Below are positions 45,467-57,297 of a stretch of DNA of 64,000 bases, in pieces. The translations under genes and the position numbers were made by a program. This DNA comes from Ornithinimicrobium sp. (GTDB lineage Bacteria > Actinomycetota > Actinomycetes > Actinomycetales > Dermatophilaceae), in assembly GCF_030537745.1 (NCBI RefSeq), contig NZ_JAUNVI010000004.1:1-64000 (forward strand). The letters are read 5' to 3'. Within the stretch, counting starts at the first letter, position 1. Each line of letters begins with the position of its first letter. The notes under the pieces were generated by a model. The model worked only from the letters and a program-made list of their open reading frames with translations. It did no database searches and had not been told where the DNA came from.

Positions 45467-45505
45467 GTGACCTTCCCACCGGCCAGCACCCCTCTGCTCC
45501 CGTGA
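45467..45505 (+). CDS. Candidate leaderless minicistron (12 residues, MTFPPASTPLLP)
   Basis: GTG lies 6 nt after TAGGCT. The frame's TGA overlaps the GTG of the next gene (GTGA, 45502-45505). It matches the case at 10937 in frame length, promoter spacing and overlap. It may deliver ribosomes to the downstream gene, which has no Shine-Dalgarno. Confidence 0.45.
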   Translation: MTFPPASTPLLP

Positions 45506-45897
45506 CCTCGGGCGCCAACGACTACCTCGACCCCGCCACCATGGCCCTCCTGGTGGGCGGCATGGTCACCGCGCTGGTCGCGCTCGTCGCAGGCCTCAAC
45601 GGCCGGGCGCCCGGTCGGATCACCGTGGGTCTCATGGCCCTGCTGCAGGCCGGAGCGTTGGCCTACGCCGCGATCTACCTCCTTCGCCAGGTCCGCGGCG
45701 AATCGCCCGTGGGTCCGCTGTGGGAGTTGTGGGCCTATCTGCTCACCATTCTCGTCCTGCCTGCGCTGTCGCTGATCTGGGCGCGGGAGGAGCCGTCGCG
45801 GTGGAGCACCTTCGTGCTCGCGGTCGCGGCCTTCACCACTGCCGTGATGGCGGCCCGCTGCGCCCAGATCTGGCATGGGGTAGGAATGCTCCCGTGA
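45502..45897 (+). CDS. Small four-helix membrane protein of unknown function
   Basis: 131 residues from GTG 45502. Hydrophobic helices lie at about 11-31, 39-59, 69-88 and 97-115, with ALSLIWAREEPSRWSTFVL between the last two. I recognise no family with certainty; it looks like the small actinobacterial integral membrane proteins found beside PIG-L/UPF0104 genes. It overlaps the next GTG by GTGA (45894-45897). Confidence 0.75.
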   Translation: MTSGANDYLDPATMALLVGGMVTALVALVAGLNGRAPGRITVGLMALLQAGALAYAAIYLLRQVRGESPVGPLWELWAYLLTILVLPALSLIWAREEPSRWSTFVLAVAAFTTAVMAARCAQIWHGVGMLP

Positions 45898-46367
45898 GGC
45901 TTCCGGCGGCTGATGGGGGGGACCGTCGTCATGGCCCCGGCCGGGTCATCCTCACGATCTACCTGATCTTCGTGATCGGCACCGTTTCCCGATCCGCCGC
46001 CCAGATCCTGACGCACTTCGAGGTCGCGCCCCTCGCCTACATCCTGTCTGCGTTCGCCGCCGCCGTGTATGTGGTGGCGCTCGTCTCCTTGTCGCTGTCC
46101 GGCCGCCGGGCCTGGTGGGTGAGCGTGGTCGCGCTCTCCGTCGAGCTGGCTGGCGTGCTGGCCATCGGGACCTGGAGCTATGCCAGGCCAGAGGTGTTCC
46201 CGGACCAGACCGTCTGGAGCCACTACGGCCAGGGCTATCTGTTCATCCCCGTGCTGCTGCCGGTCTGGGGCCTGTGGTGGCTGCTCTCCGAGCGGGGCGC
46301 CCGCGCGTCAGCGTGCACCGCGGCCAGGCGTGGCTCCGCGGCGGGGACGCTCGGCGAGCAACGATGA
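45894..46367 (+). CDS. Small membrane protein of unknown function
   Basis: 157 residues from GTG 45894. Four hydrophobic segments lie at about 18-35, 45-66, 73-94 and 112-131, with YGQGYLFIPVLLPVWGLWWL near the end and an Ala/Arg tail. It resembles actinobacterial integral membrane proteins of unassigned function. It is coupled at both ends (GTGA upstream, ATGA downstream to the PIG-L gene). Confidence 0.75.
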   Translation: MRLPAADGGDRRHGPGRVILTIYLIFVIGTVSRSAAQILTHFEVAPLAYILSAFAAAVYVVALVSLSLSGRRAWWVSVVALSVELAGVLAIGTWSYARPEVFPDQTVWSHYGQGYLFIPVLLPVWGLWWLLSERGARASACTAARRGSAAGTLGEQR

Positions 46368-47224
46368 CCGGCGCCGGACCAACGCGCAGGGCGGCGCACA
46401 CCAGAGCGACGGTGGTGGCGCTCAATGCGCATCCCGACGACGAGGCGCTGCTCTCCGGTGGGACGCTCGCCGGGCTCGCCAGCCGTGGGCACCGCGTCGT
46501 CCTGGTCACCGCCACCGACGGTGGTGCCGGCTGGGCCGCACGGGACATGATGGCGTCCGGACGCCTCGGACAGGTGCGGCTGGCCGAGCTGCGCACCAGC
46601 GCCGCGGCCCTCGGCGCCGCCGACGTCATACCTCTGGGGTATGCCGATTCTGGCCATCTGGGCGAGGTGCCCCCCGACCCTCCGGGACAGCGACGTCTGG
46701 TGCGGGTGCCGGTCGAGGAGATCGCGGACCGCGTCGCCGCCATCGTGCGCAGCGAACGCGCCGACCTCCTGCTCGGCTATGACCACAACGGCGGCTACCA
46801 CCATCGCGACCACATCCACATCCACCACGTCGCCCGCGCGGTGGCGCTGCAGACCGGCGTCCGTCTCCTGGAGGCGACGGTCCCGCGGGAGCCCATCGTG
46901 AACGTCCTGCGGATCGTCGAGCGGTTCCGGACCCTGCCTAACAACTTCGCAGCCAAGGACTGGACGGACGCCTTCTCCCCAATGGCACAGATCACGCACC
47001 GCATCGATGTCCGCCCCTTCTTGGGCGCCAAACGGACCGCCATGCAGGCACACGTCTCCCAGGCCGCGGGCACCTTCCCCCGGACCATGAGCACCCTGCT
47101 CGCGCTGCCGAAGCCGGTCTACCGTCTGGTCTTCAGCTTCGAGCACTTCCTCGACCCACAGCTGGCGCCCCGGGCTGCTGGGCTGCGCGGTCGGCGAGAA
47201 CTGATCCGGGACGTGCTGACGTGA
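46364..47224 (+). CDS. PIG-L family zinc deacetylase (MshB/LmbE-like)
   Basis: 286 residues. The zinc motif AHPDDE is at 22-27, with Asp26 and Glu27 in the catalytic position, and the second metal region is YHHRDHIHIHH (145-155). The family deacetylates N-acetylglucosamine-containing lipids and mycothiol precursors. The membrane-protein neighbours argue for a lipid-linked or envelope substrate rather than mycothiol synthesis, but this is inference. It is coupled upstream by ATGA and downstream by GTGA. Confidence 0.88.
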   Translation: MTGAGPTRRAAHTRATVVALNAHPDDEALLSGGTLAGLASRGHRVVLVTATDGGAGWAARDMMASGRLGQVRLAELRTSAAALGAADVIPLGYADSGHLGEVPPDPPGQRRLVRVPVEEIADRVAAIVRSERADLLLGYDHNGGYHHRDHIHIHHVARAVALQTGVRLLEATVPREPIVNVLRIVERFRTLPNNFAAKDWTDAFSPMAQITHRIDVRPFLGAKRTAMQAHVSQAAGTFPRTMSTLLALPKPVYRLVFSFEHFLDPQLAPRAAGLRGRRELIRDVLT

Positions 47225-48327
47225 GCCAAGGGATGGAGACTGCCCAGCCGACCCTGCGCCACCTGGGGTGGAAGGACGTCCTCAGCTCGGTGCTCGGGCT
47301 CGCCATCGTCATCGGCCTGATCGCGTGGGGTATGCCGCACCTGCTGGAGACTTCGTGGAAGGACATCTGGGCCCAGCTGTCCAGGGTCCGGCCCAGCACC
47401 GCCGTCGCCATGGGTGCCCTCCTGCTCGCGGGCTGGTTCTGCTACACGTGGGTGCTCATCGGGTCACTGCCCGGGTTGCGCCACTTCAAGGCTCTCCAGA
47501 CCAACGCCGTCAGTGCGGTCGTGTCCAATGTGCTCCCGTTGGGCGCTGCGGTGGGGATCGCGCTGACCTGGACGATGTGGCGCACCTGGGGTTTCGGCAA
47601 GCGCGCCATCTCGACCTCCATCCTGGTGACCGGCATCTGGAACGTCCTGGCCCGCGTCACCCTGCCGGTGATCGGCTGCCTGGTGCTCGTCGCGGGACCG
47701 ATCGAGGCCCCCCGGGTGGTCGTCATCGGAGCCGGCGTCGCCGGCACGGTGGGCGCGGCGGTCGTCGTGGTCTGCGCGCTGATGATCTTCTCCGACAGGG
47801 TCGCCGCCTGGGTCTCGCGGGCCCTGCACGCAGTGCTCTCGCCCTTCAGCCGCCGGGTCCGGGAGGGGCAGGGTATCGACCACCTCGTCACCGACCAGCG
47901 TCGCCGCGTCGAGGAGGTGGTCCGCGCCGGATGGCTGCCGATGACGCTCGGCATGAGCGGGCAGTTCCTCCTTCTCTTCGGTCTCTACTGGTTGGCGGCC
48001 CGGGTGGTCGGGCTCGATGTGCCGATGGCCGAGCTGATCTGTGCCTACGCCTTCCGTCAGCTGCTGACGGTGATCGCCATCACCCCCGGTGGTCTGGGCG
48101 TGACCGAGGTGGGCACGGCCGGGCTGCTGATCCTCTTCGGCGGCAGTGCCGGTGCGGCGTCGGCAACGGCCCTGCTCTACGCGATCTACGCGCACCTGCT
48201 GGTCGTGCCCTTCGGGGTCGCGGCCCTGGGCGCGTGGTGGGTGCGGACAGGCCGAGTGGCCCTCGCCTCCGGACAGCTCTCACCACCGGGCAGCGACCCG
48301 GACGCCGAGGGCGAACCCGCACGATGA
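47221..48327 (+). CDS. Lysylphosphatidylglycerol-synthase-type membrane protein (UPF0104)
   Basis: 368 residues with about eight membrane helices. Family landmarks are FKALQTNAVSAVVSNVLPLG, GMSGQFLLLFGLYWLA and FRQLLTVIAITPGGLGVTEVG, the conserved PGGxGxxE of LPG_synthase_TM. It lacks the C-terminal aminoacyl-transferase domain of MprF, so it is probably a flippase- or lipid-handling-like protein. It ends the operon and is convergent with gatD with a 4-nt gap. Confidence 0.85.
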   Translation: MSQGMETAQPTLRHLGWKDVLSSVLGLAIVIGLIAWGMPHLLETSWKDIWAQLSRVRPSTAVAMGALLLAGWFCYTWVLIGSLPGLRHFKALQTNAVSAVVSNVLPLGAAVGIALTWTMWRTWGFGKRAISTSILVTGIWNVLARVTLPVIGCLVLVAGPIEAPRVVVIGAGVAGTVGAAVVVVCALMIFSDRVAAWVSRALHAVLSPFSRRVREGQGIDHLVTDQRRRVEEVVRAGWLPMTLGMSGQFLLLFGLYWLAARVVGLDVPMAELICAYAFRQLLTVIAITPGGLGVTEVGTAGLLILFGGSAGAASATALLYAIYAHLLVVPFGVAALGAWWVRTGRVALASGQLSPPGSDPDAEGEPAR

Positions 48328-48331
48328 CTGC

Positions 48332-49099
48332 CTAGCCCAGCAGTCGGCGGACCTGCAGTTCGTGCGCCTGGCGCGCGAAGTCGTCGTCGATCTGACCGGG
48401 CGTCCAGTCTCCGGTCGCCCTCCGCGCCGCGATCTGGATCAGCCCGTCGGCCAGCGCCGGGTTGGTCGGCAGCACCGGTCCGTGCAGGTAGGTCCCCACC
48501 ACATTGCCCGCCCGGGCCCCCTCGGTGCCGTCCTTGCCGTTGTTGCCCTGCCCGTGCCGGACAGTGCCGAACGCTGACTGCGACTGCCCCAGCACCGTAG
48601 ATCCAGAGTGGTTCTCATAACCCACTACCTGACCAAAGGCGGTGTCGAGCACGACCGGCCCGATCATTCTCGTGGCGTTGCCCTGCGTCGTCACGTCGAG
48701 GATGCCCAGGCCGGGCAGGCGCGCACCCTCGGTGGTGATGAAGGTCTGCCCGAACAACTGGTACATCCCACAGACCATCAGCATCGGGACACCGTCGGCG
48801 GCGAGCTCACGAAGGCGTCCGGCCTGGGCAGTGAGGTCGTCCTGGACGCGCAGCTGACCACTGTCCTGCCCACCTCCACCCAGCACCAGGTCGACGCGTT
48901 CCGGCCAGGCTGCACCGGGATGATGGTCGTGGACGACCGGACGATAGCCGTGCCAGCGCAAGCGCGCGGCGATGCACCTGGTGTTGCCGAGATCGCCGTA
49001 GATGCTCATCTCACGGGGGTAGAGGTGGACGAGGTGCACCTCGCCCTTGTCCGCGGGCACGTCGGCCAGCGCCGTCACCGCCTCGGGCAGCACGGTCAT
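48332..49099 (-). CDS. gatD: Lipid II isoglutaminyl synthase, glutaminase subunit
   Basis: 255 residues from ATG 49099. It is a class I amidotransferase of the CobB/CobQ-like type: nucleophile Cys110 in MLMVCGMYQLFG, His206 in VGTYLHGPVLPTNP, and VHLYPREMSIYGDLGN at the N-terminus. It supplies ammonia to MurT for amidating D-Glu of lipid II. Its start overlaps the murT stop by ATGA. Confidence 0.93.
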   Translation of the reverse strand: MTVLPEAVTALADVPADKGEVHLVHLYPREMSIYGDLGNTRCIAARLRWHGYRPVVHDHHPGAAWPERVDLVLGGGGQDSGQLRVQDDLTAQAGRLRELAADGVPMLMVCGMYQLFGQTFITTEGARLPGLGILDVTTQGNATRMIGPVVLDTAFGQVVGYENHSGSTVLGQSQSAFGTVRHGQGNNGKDGTEGARAGNVVGTYLHGPVLPTNPALADGLIQIAARRATGDWTPGQIDDDFARQAHELQVRRLLG

Positions 49100-50415
49100 G
49101 CTTCTGCGTCCTCTCCGAAGCGAGCGAGGTGGAAGCGGTCCGCCAGTCGCCGTCGTAGGTGCATCATCGCGGTGTAGGTGCAAAAGATCCGGGTCGGCTC
49201 CCCCGCGTTCGTCAGCAGGAAACGATCGAGGGCCGCGTCCAGGTCGGACTCCACCTCAGCCACCTCGACTCCGTCGTAGCGCAACCGCAGGGCCATGTCA
49301 TAGCCGCGGACGCCACTGGTCACGTCGACGCCACGCTCGCGTAGCGAGGTGAACGAGACGTCGTAGAGCCAGGACACGTCACGGCCGTCGGCGTAGTCGT
49401 CGTTGACCGCGATCATGGTCGCGACCGGCTCGGCGCCGTAGGTGCCCAGGGCAACGGTGAATCCGGCAGGGTTCTTGACGAGGACCAGCTCCAGCGGCGC
49501 CCCGTCGGCGTCGATCACCTCACCGCGACCGAAGGGCGGGTTGACCGCCGCCAGCGCAGCGGCCGCGACCGCTGGCTGGAAGTCTGCCCCGAGCAGGTGC
49601 CGGGCGCTCGTCGTGGCTGCCGTGGCGTTGATCATGGCCGCGAGCCCGCGTTGGCGCAGGGTCATCGGACCGACGTCGGCGCCGTCGCCAAACCGGACCG
49701 TGAAGGAGCCGCCATCGTCGCCGGGGAGCAGCAAGCCATCCTGCTCGGACAGGCAAGGCCTGGCGCCGACCTCCTCGAAGCGGACGTCGGCCTCCTGCAG
49801 CTCTGGCAGGCGGTCCGCGATGCGAGGGTCCACCCCAAACCAGCCGACGCGGACGTCGGCCCCGACCTCGTCGCGGATCCGGGAGATATAGGTGTCGTCC
49901 GCGTTGAGCACGACCCCGCTCGTCGTCTGCGCAGCCAACTGGGCGAGCAGCCGCGCCGTCTGATCGATCTCAGCAAACCGGTCAAGCTGGTCGCGGGCCA
50001 CGTTGAGCAAAAGGGCGTGCGTCGGCGGCACCTGCGCCGCGAAGTGCAGGGCGTGCGCCTCGTCCAACTCGACGACGGCGATATCGGCCCGCACCGTGCC
50101 AGCCAGGCTCACGTCGCCGAGCAGCGAGGAGAGCACTCCTCGGGTGAAGTTGGAGCCGGTCGGGTTGGTGAAGACGCGCAAGCCGTGCGCACGCAGCAGC
50201 GCGACGAGCATCTTGGTGGTGGTCGTCTTGCCATTGGTGCCGGACACGACAACTACCCCTAGGGGCAGGTTGCCGAGGGTATGACGAAGGACGCCGGGGT
50301 CGATCTTTTCGCAGACCAGCCCCGGCAGCGCCGAGCCGCCGCCTCGGAGCCGGGACACGACGCGGGTGACCTTCCCCGCGGCCAGCGCAACGATAGTCCG
50401 CGGACGGATCGGCAT
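49096..50415 (-). CDS. murT: Lipid II isoglutaminyl synthase, Mur-ligase-like subunit
   Basis: 439 residues from ATG 50415, with GTGAGG about 9 nt upstream; GTG 50436 inside guaA is the alternative. The P-loop SGTNGKTTTT is at 58-67, as in Mur ligases, with NVARDQLDRFAEID as the second signature and a C-terminal DUF1727 domain (YDVSFTSLRERGVDVTSGVRG). The cysteine ribbon described for firmicute MurT is not visible here. It works with GatD. Confidence 0.92.
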   Translation of the reverse strand: MPIRPRTIVALAAGKVTRVVSRLRGGGSALPGLVCEKIDPGVLRHTLGNLPLGVVVVSGTNGKTTTTKMLVALLRAHGLRVFTNPTGSNFTRGVLSSLLGDVSLAGTVRADIAVVELDEAHALHFAAQVPPTHALLLNVARDQLDRFAEIDQTARLLAQLAAQTTSGVVLNADDTYISRIRDEVGADVRVGWFGVDPRIADRLPELQEADVRFEEVGARPCLSEQDGLLLPGDDGGSFTVRFGDGADVGPMTLRQRGLAAMINATAATTSARHLLGADFQPAVAAAALAAVNPPFGRGEVIDADGAPLELVLVKNPAGFTVALGTYGAEPVATMIAVNDDYADGRDVSWLYDVSFTSLRERGVDVTSGVRGYDMALRLRYDGVEVAEVESDLDAALDRFLLTNAGEPTRIFCTYTAMMHLRRRLADRFHLARFGEDAEA

Positions 50416-50425
50416 ACCGGTCAGC

Positions 50426-52036
<1,611 letters not shown>

Positions 52037-52040
<4 letters not shown>

Positions 52041-52369
52041 GCGGTCACCTTACCGGCGTCGTTGATGGACGCGATCTGGGCCTTGGCCTGCGTGGCGATC
52101 TTGTGCTCGACCCAGAACGAGAGCAAGGGCACGCAGCCCGCGAGCATGACCAGCACCATCTTGCCCATCCCCCACCGCAGCTCGAAGCCGAGGAGCGCGG
52201 TGGCGATCAGGTAGACCATGAAGACCCACCCGTGCGGCGACGGCCACCACGCGAGGGCGTGGTTGTCGAAGCCGTAGCGCAGCACCATGTGCGTGACCAG
52301 CAGGAGTAGCCCGACCCCGACGACGAAGGCCATGGTGCGGAAGAAGGTGAGCTTGGCGCGGGGGGTCAT
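52037..52369 (-). CDS. DUF3817 small membrane protein
   Basis: 110 residues from ATG 52369, with GGAGAT upstream. Three hydrophobic helices (about 12-33, 46-63 and 66-88) surround [27 protein letters not shown], the DUF3817 signature region with His and Trp residues. The family is widespread in actinobacteria beside guaA and SURF1, with unknown function. It overlaps both neighbours by ATGA. Confidence 0.88.
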
Positions 52370-53142
52370 GCGGGATCTCCTGAGGTCGTGCTGGTGAGTG
52401 CGGCGGGGCGGGCGGCCTCGTGCAAAAAGCGGAAATACATGTAGATGGCGAAGAGAGCGAAGACGAACCACTGCAGGGCATAGCCCACGTTGCGCAGGTT
52501 GACGCCGCCCTCGCCGAAGACCGGCGGGGGGACGCGCACGATGGCTTCCCCGCTCACCCTCGGTTCTTCGTCGGTGAGGAAGACGAAGCCGTTGTAGAGC
52601 GGCTCGTCCCAGTCGTTGACGAGGTCAGCAGTGTCGATGCCGCCCCGTTGCCCCTTCGGCAGGTCAGCAGTCCCCGCGTGCTCGCTGGGCGCCAGGCTGC
52701 CGCTGACGCGGATGTGGCTCTCGGACGGCCGGTCCGCCTGATCCGGGTCGGTCACGAAGCCGCGGACGACGGGCAGCAGCGCCGTCTCCCCTGCCGACAT
52801 GGTGCGCAGGGGCGTGACGACCCAGTACCCCGGCTGTCCGTCCAGGAGGCGGCGCGGCACCAGGAACTGGTCGGCCACGACATACTCTCCCTCGGTCCAG
52901 ACGGGCAGGCCCGCGCCGTACGGGGGGAACGCCTCGTGCGGCCCGGTGATCTGCGACAGCGGCTGGACCTGCAGGGCGGACTGCGTCTGGGCCAGCTCCC
53001 TGGCCGCCTTGTTGGAGCTGACGCCCAGCTGCCACATACCGAGCTGGTAGAAGGCGACCACCACCACTGCCAGCAGGGCCAGCAGTGCCAGCCAGGCCGG
53101 CTTCAGGGCAGTGCGGATCACCGTGTCAGGGTAGGTGATCAA
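52366..53142 (-). CDS. SURF1-family cytochrome oxidase assembly protein
   Basis: 258 residues. SURF1 topology is seen: a membrane helix near 13-33, a large outer domain, and a second helix near 222-242 (YALQWFVFALFAIYMYFRF). Motifs include FPPYGAGLPVWTEGEYV, GYWVVTPLR and NVGYALQWF. SURF1 helps assemble haem a-containing cytochrome c oxidase. It overlaps its neighbours by ATGA on both sides, an unexpected place for a respiratory gene between a propeller gene and guaA. Confidence 0.93.
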   Translation of the reverse strand: MITYPDTVIRTALKPAWLALLALLAVVVVAFYQLGMWQLGVSSNKAARELAQTQSALQVQPLSQITGPHEAFPPYGAGLPVWTEGEYVVADQFLVPRRLLDGQPGYWVVTPLRTMSAGETALLPVVRGFVTDPDQADRPSESHIRVSGSLAPSEHAGTADLPKGQRGGIDTADLVNDWDEPLYNGFVFLTDEEPRVSGEAIVRVPPPVFGEGGVNLRNVGYALQWFVFALFAIYMYFRFLHEAARPAALTSTTSGDPA

Positions 53143-54599
53143 CCTGTGGCGGGAAGCAGGGTGCTCTGATCGTCGAAGACGTAGATGGCGCCGTTGTAGC
53201 AGGCGACCCAGACCGTGTTGGTGACCGGGTCGTAGTCGATCCCGATGGGCACCGCATCCACCCCGACGGTGTCGATCACGGTCATGTCCGAGGTCCGGAT
53301 CTTGGAGACGGTGGCCTCGTTGTAATTGACCACATACAGGGCAGACTCATCGGGTGAGAGCGTGACGCTGCGGGGCTCCAGGCCGGGGTAGACCTCATCG
53401 ACGATCTCGTCGGTCGCCGTGTCGATCTTGTAGATCGTGTTGGCCGAGCTGACGGTCATGTAGAGCGTCGTGCCGTCCTCCGTGAGGTTGAGGTGGCGGG
53501 GGCGGAGCGTGGTGTTCATGACCAGCTCGCTGGTGCCAGCCTTGATGTCGATTTTGAACAGTGACTGCGCATACATCGCCACGACGTAGGCGGTGTTGCT
53601 GTCGGGCATGATCGCGATCCCTCGCGGAGCCTCGTTGACATCGATGACCTTGATTTCCTTGGCCTTCTCGACGTCGACAACCGAGATGCTGGCGTCGCAC
53701 CAGTTGCTGACCAGGACGGTCGACTGGTCAGGCGTGATCTCCACGTACTTCGGCACGGCGCCGACCTTGATCACCTGATCCCAGGCCATCTCCTGCGCGT
53801 CGAAGCGGTAGAGGAAGGAGGGACCGACCCCGCTGGCCTGGGTGCACGCGTCAAAGCCCTGGACGCCGAAGTTCTCTCCGAACATCGTGTACTGGGACAC
53901 ATAGGCGTAGCGCCCGTCTGCGGTCCAGACTGCCTCGACCGGCGACCCCTCGGAGATGCCCGGATGTCCTTCGATCCCGAACTCGGACAGGTCGACCGCG
54001 TCGTCCAGGACGACCACCTGCTCCCGCGTCGAGGAGTCGAAGACCGTCGAGGTGTGGCTATACATCATGTTGTTGGCGATCATCAGTCCGTGGTTGGAGG
54101 CGACCACCGACTTCGGCGTCATCCCACCGGTCAGGTAGTCGACCTTGGTCAGCGCCGTCTTTTCGCTGGCGTGCGTGACCGGGGTTTGGGCCTGCTGCCA
54201 GACAGGGTCGGGCTCCGGGGTCGAGACGGCTGCATCGTCCTCCTTGGCGCTGTCTGCCTCACTGCCCGAGGCGCCGTCGGCACTCTGCTTGCCAGCGTCG
54301 TCCTTCCCTGGTGCCTGCGCTACCGCGACCGGCTTGTCGCCGTTGGCCACCTGGTCCCCCGCGCCGCGGTTGCCTAGCATCCAGAACGCCACCACGACGA
54401 GTCCGAGGACCAGGAAAGCGCCGATCCCGGCCGCGATGGCGCGGCGGCGGCGGATGTAGATGGGGTCCTGACGGACGTGCACGCGGTAGCGGGAGCGCTC
54501 GCTGTGATCGGAGTCCCTCGCGTGGCGGCGCGGGTCTCCACCCTCGTCCCAGTCCTCACCGGCCTGCTCATTGGGCCGGTCGTTGTCAGCGCGACCCAT
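53139..54599 (-). CDS. Membrane-anchored YncE-like beta-propeller protein
   Basis: 486 residues. A charged cytoplasmic N-terminus (1-53), one membrane helix (54-75), a Ser/Asp/Glu-rich linker (76-140) and a seven-bladed YncE/cytochrome-d1-like propeller (about 145-480) with repeats such as PRGIAIMPDSNTAYVV and PRSVTLSPDESALYVV. It is exposed outside the membrane. The last five residues are LPATG, with no following helix. The ligand is unknown. It overlaps guaB3 by 14 nt and SURF1 by 4 nt. Confidence 0.82.
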   Translation of the reverse strand: MGRADNDRPNEQAGEDWDEGGDPRRHARDSDHSERSRYRVHVRQDPIYIRRRRAIAAGIGAFLVLGLVVVAFWMLGNRGAGDQVANGDKPVAVAQAPGKDDAGKQSADGASGSEADSAKEDDAAVSTPEPDPVWQQAQTPVTHASEKTALTKVDYLTGGMTPKSVVASNHGLMIANNMMYSHTSTVFDSSTREQVVVLDDAVDLSEFGIEGHPGISEGSPVEAVWTADGRYAYVSQYTMFGENFGVQGFDACTQASGVGPSFLYRFDAQEMAWDQVIKVGAVPKYVEITPDQSTVLVSNWCDASISVVDVEKAKEIKVIDVNEAPRGIAIMPDSNTAYVVAMYAQSLFKIDIKAGTSELVMNTTLRPRHLNLTEDGTTLYMTVSSANTIYKIDTATDEIVDEVYPGLEPRSVTLSPDESALYVVNYNEATVSKIRTSDMTVIDTVGVDAVPIGIDYDPVTNTVWVACYNGAIYVFDDQSTLLPATG

Positions 54600-55707
54600 A
54601 GGGTGCCACCACCACTTCTACTCGTTGGAACTCTTTGACATCCGTGTAGCCGGTCGTCGCCATCGCCCTGCGCAAGGCACCCATGAGGTTGGTGGTGCCG
54701 TCAGCAGTCACCGCCGGGCCGGTCAGGACCTGCCTCAGGCTCCCGACCGTGCCCACGTCGACGCGCTCGCCGCGGGGCAACTCGGGGTGGTGTGCCTCCG
54801 AGCCCCAGTGAAAGCCGTTGCCGGGGGCTTCGGACGCGCGCGCTAGGGCAGCCCCGAGCATGACGGCATCGGCGCCGCAGGCGATGGCCTTGACGACCTC
54901 GCCGGACACGCTGGCCCCTCCGTCGGCGATGACGTGGACGTAGCGACCGCCCGATTCGTCGAGGTAGTCGCGTCGGGCGGCGGCGGCGTCGGCGATCGCG
55001 CTCGCGGCGGGTGTGTGAATTCCCAGGGTGACGCGTGTCCGGTGGGCCGAGCCGCCCCCGAAGCCCACCAGGACCCCAGCAGCGCCGGTGCGCATGAGGT
55101 GCAGGGCAGCCGTGTAGGTGCCGGCCCCACCGACGATGACCGGGACGTCGAGCTCGTAGATGAAGCGCTTGAGGTTGAGCGGCTCGGCCCGTCCGGACAC
55201 GTGCTCGGCCGAGACGGTCGTGCCGCGGATCACGAAGAGGTCGACGCCGGCGTCGACGACGACCTTCCAGAACTGCTGAGTGCGCTGCGGCGAGAGCGCA
55301 CCAGCGACGGTGACCCCTGCCTCGCGGATCTGGCGGAGACGTTCGGTGATGAGCTCAGGCCGCACCGGCGCCGCATACAGCTCCCGCATCCGGCTGATGG
55401 TCTGGTCCAGTGGCAGGGCCGCGATCTCGGCGAGTGCCTGCGTCGGATCGTCATATCTGGTCCACAGGCCCTCGAGATCGAGCACGCCCAGACCACCAAG
55501 ACGTCCCATCTCGATCGCGGTCTGCGGTGACATGACCGAGTCCATCGGAGCGGCCAGCACCGGAAGGTCGAAGTGGTAGGCGTCGATCTGCCAGGCCAAA
55601 GAGACGTCTTCAGGATCACGGGTGCGCCGGGAGGGCACCACCGCGATGTCGTCGAAGGAGTAGGCGCGCCGCCCACGTTTGCCCCGCCCGATCTCGATCT
55701 CGCTCAC
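54586..55707 (-). CDS. GuaB3-family IMP dehydrogenase-related protein
   Basis: 373 residues, an IMPDH/GMPR barrel without CBS domains. The start YSFDDIAVVPSRRTRDPEDV is typical of actinobacterial GuaB3. At the place of the catalytic Cys loop it reads VGFGGGSAHRTR (214-225) with no Cys, so it cannot form the usual thioimidate and its reaction is uncertain. VIADGGASVSGEVVKAIACG is conserved. GTG is 6 nt after TAGCCT (55719-55714). It heads the seven-gene operon to gatD. Confidence 0.9.
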   Translation of the reverse strand: MSEIEIGRGKRGRRAYSFDDIAVVPSRRTRDPEDVSLAWQIDAYHFDLPVLAAPMDSVMSPQTAIEMGRLGGLGVLDLEGLWTRYDDPTQALAEIAALPLDQTISRMRELYAAPVRPELITERLRQIREAGVTVAGALSPQRTQQFWKVVVDAGVDLFVIRGTTVSAEHVSGRAEPLNLKRFIYELDVPVIVGGAGTYTAALHLMRTGAAGVLVGFGGGSAHRTRVTLGIHTPAASAIADAAAARRDYLDESGGRYVHVIADGGASVSGEVVKAIACGADAVMLGAALARASEAPGNGFHWGSEAHHPELPRGERVDVGTVGSLRQVLTGPAVTADGTTNLMGALRRAMATTGYTDVKEFQRVEVVVAPYGSR

Positions 55708-55713
55708 CAGGAC

Positions 55714-55719
55714 AGGCTA
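55714..55719 (-). promoter_or_regulatory. -10 hexamer of the guaB3-to-gatD operon
   Basis: TAGCCT on the minus strand, 6 nt before GTG 55707, within the 57-nt gap to guaB. Confidence 0.55.
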
Positions 55720-55764
55720 CCCAGCGTGGGGAGCGGATCCCGACACGCCACACCCGCGCTGGCC

Positions 55765-57297
<1,533 letters not shown>

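Noticed and set aside
42739..45897. A 1052-residue open frame on the plus strand
   Set aside because: It is the antisense shadow of pcrA; only its last 131 codons form a plausible membrane protein starting at GTG 45502.
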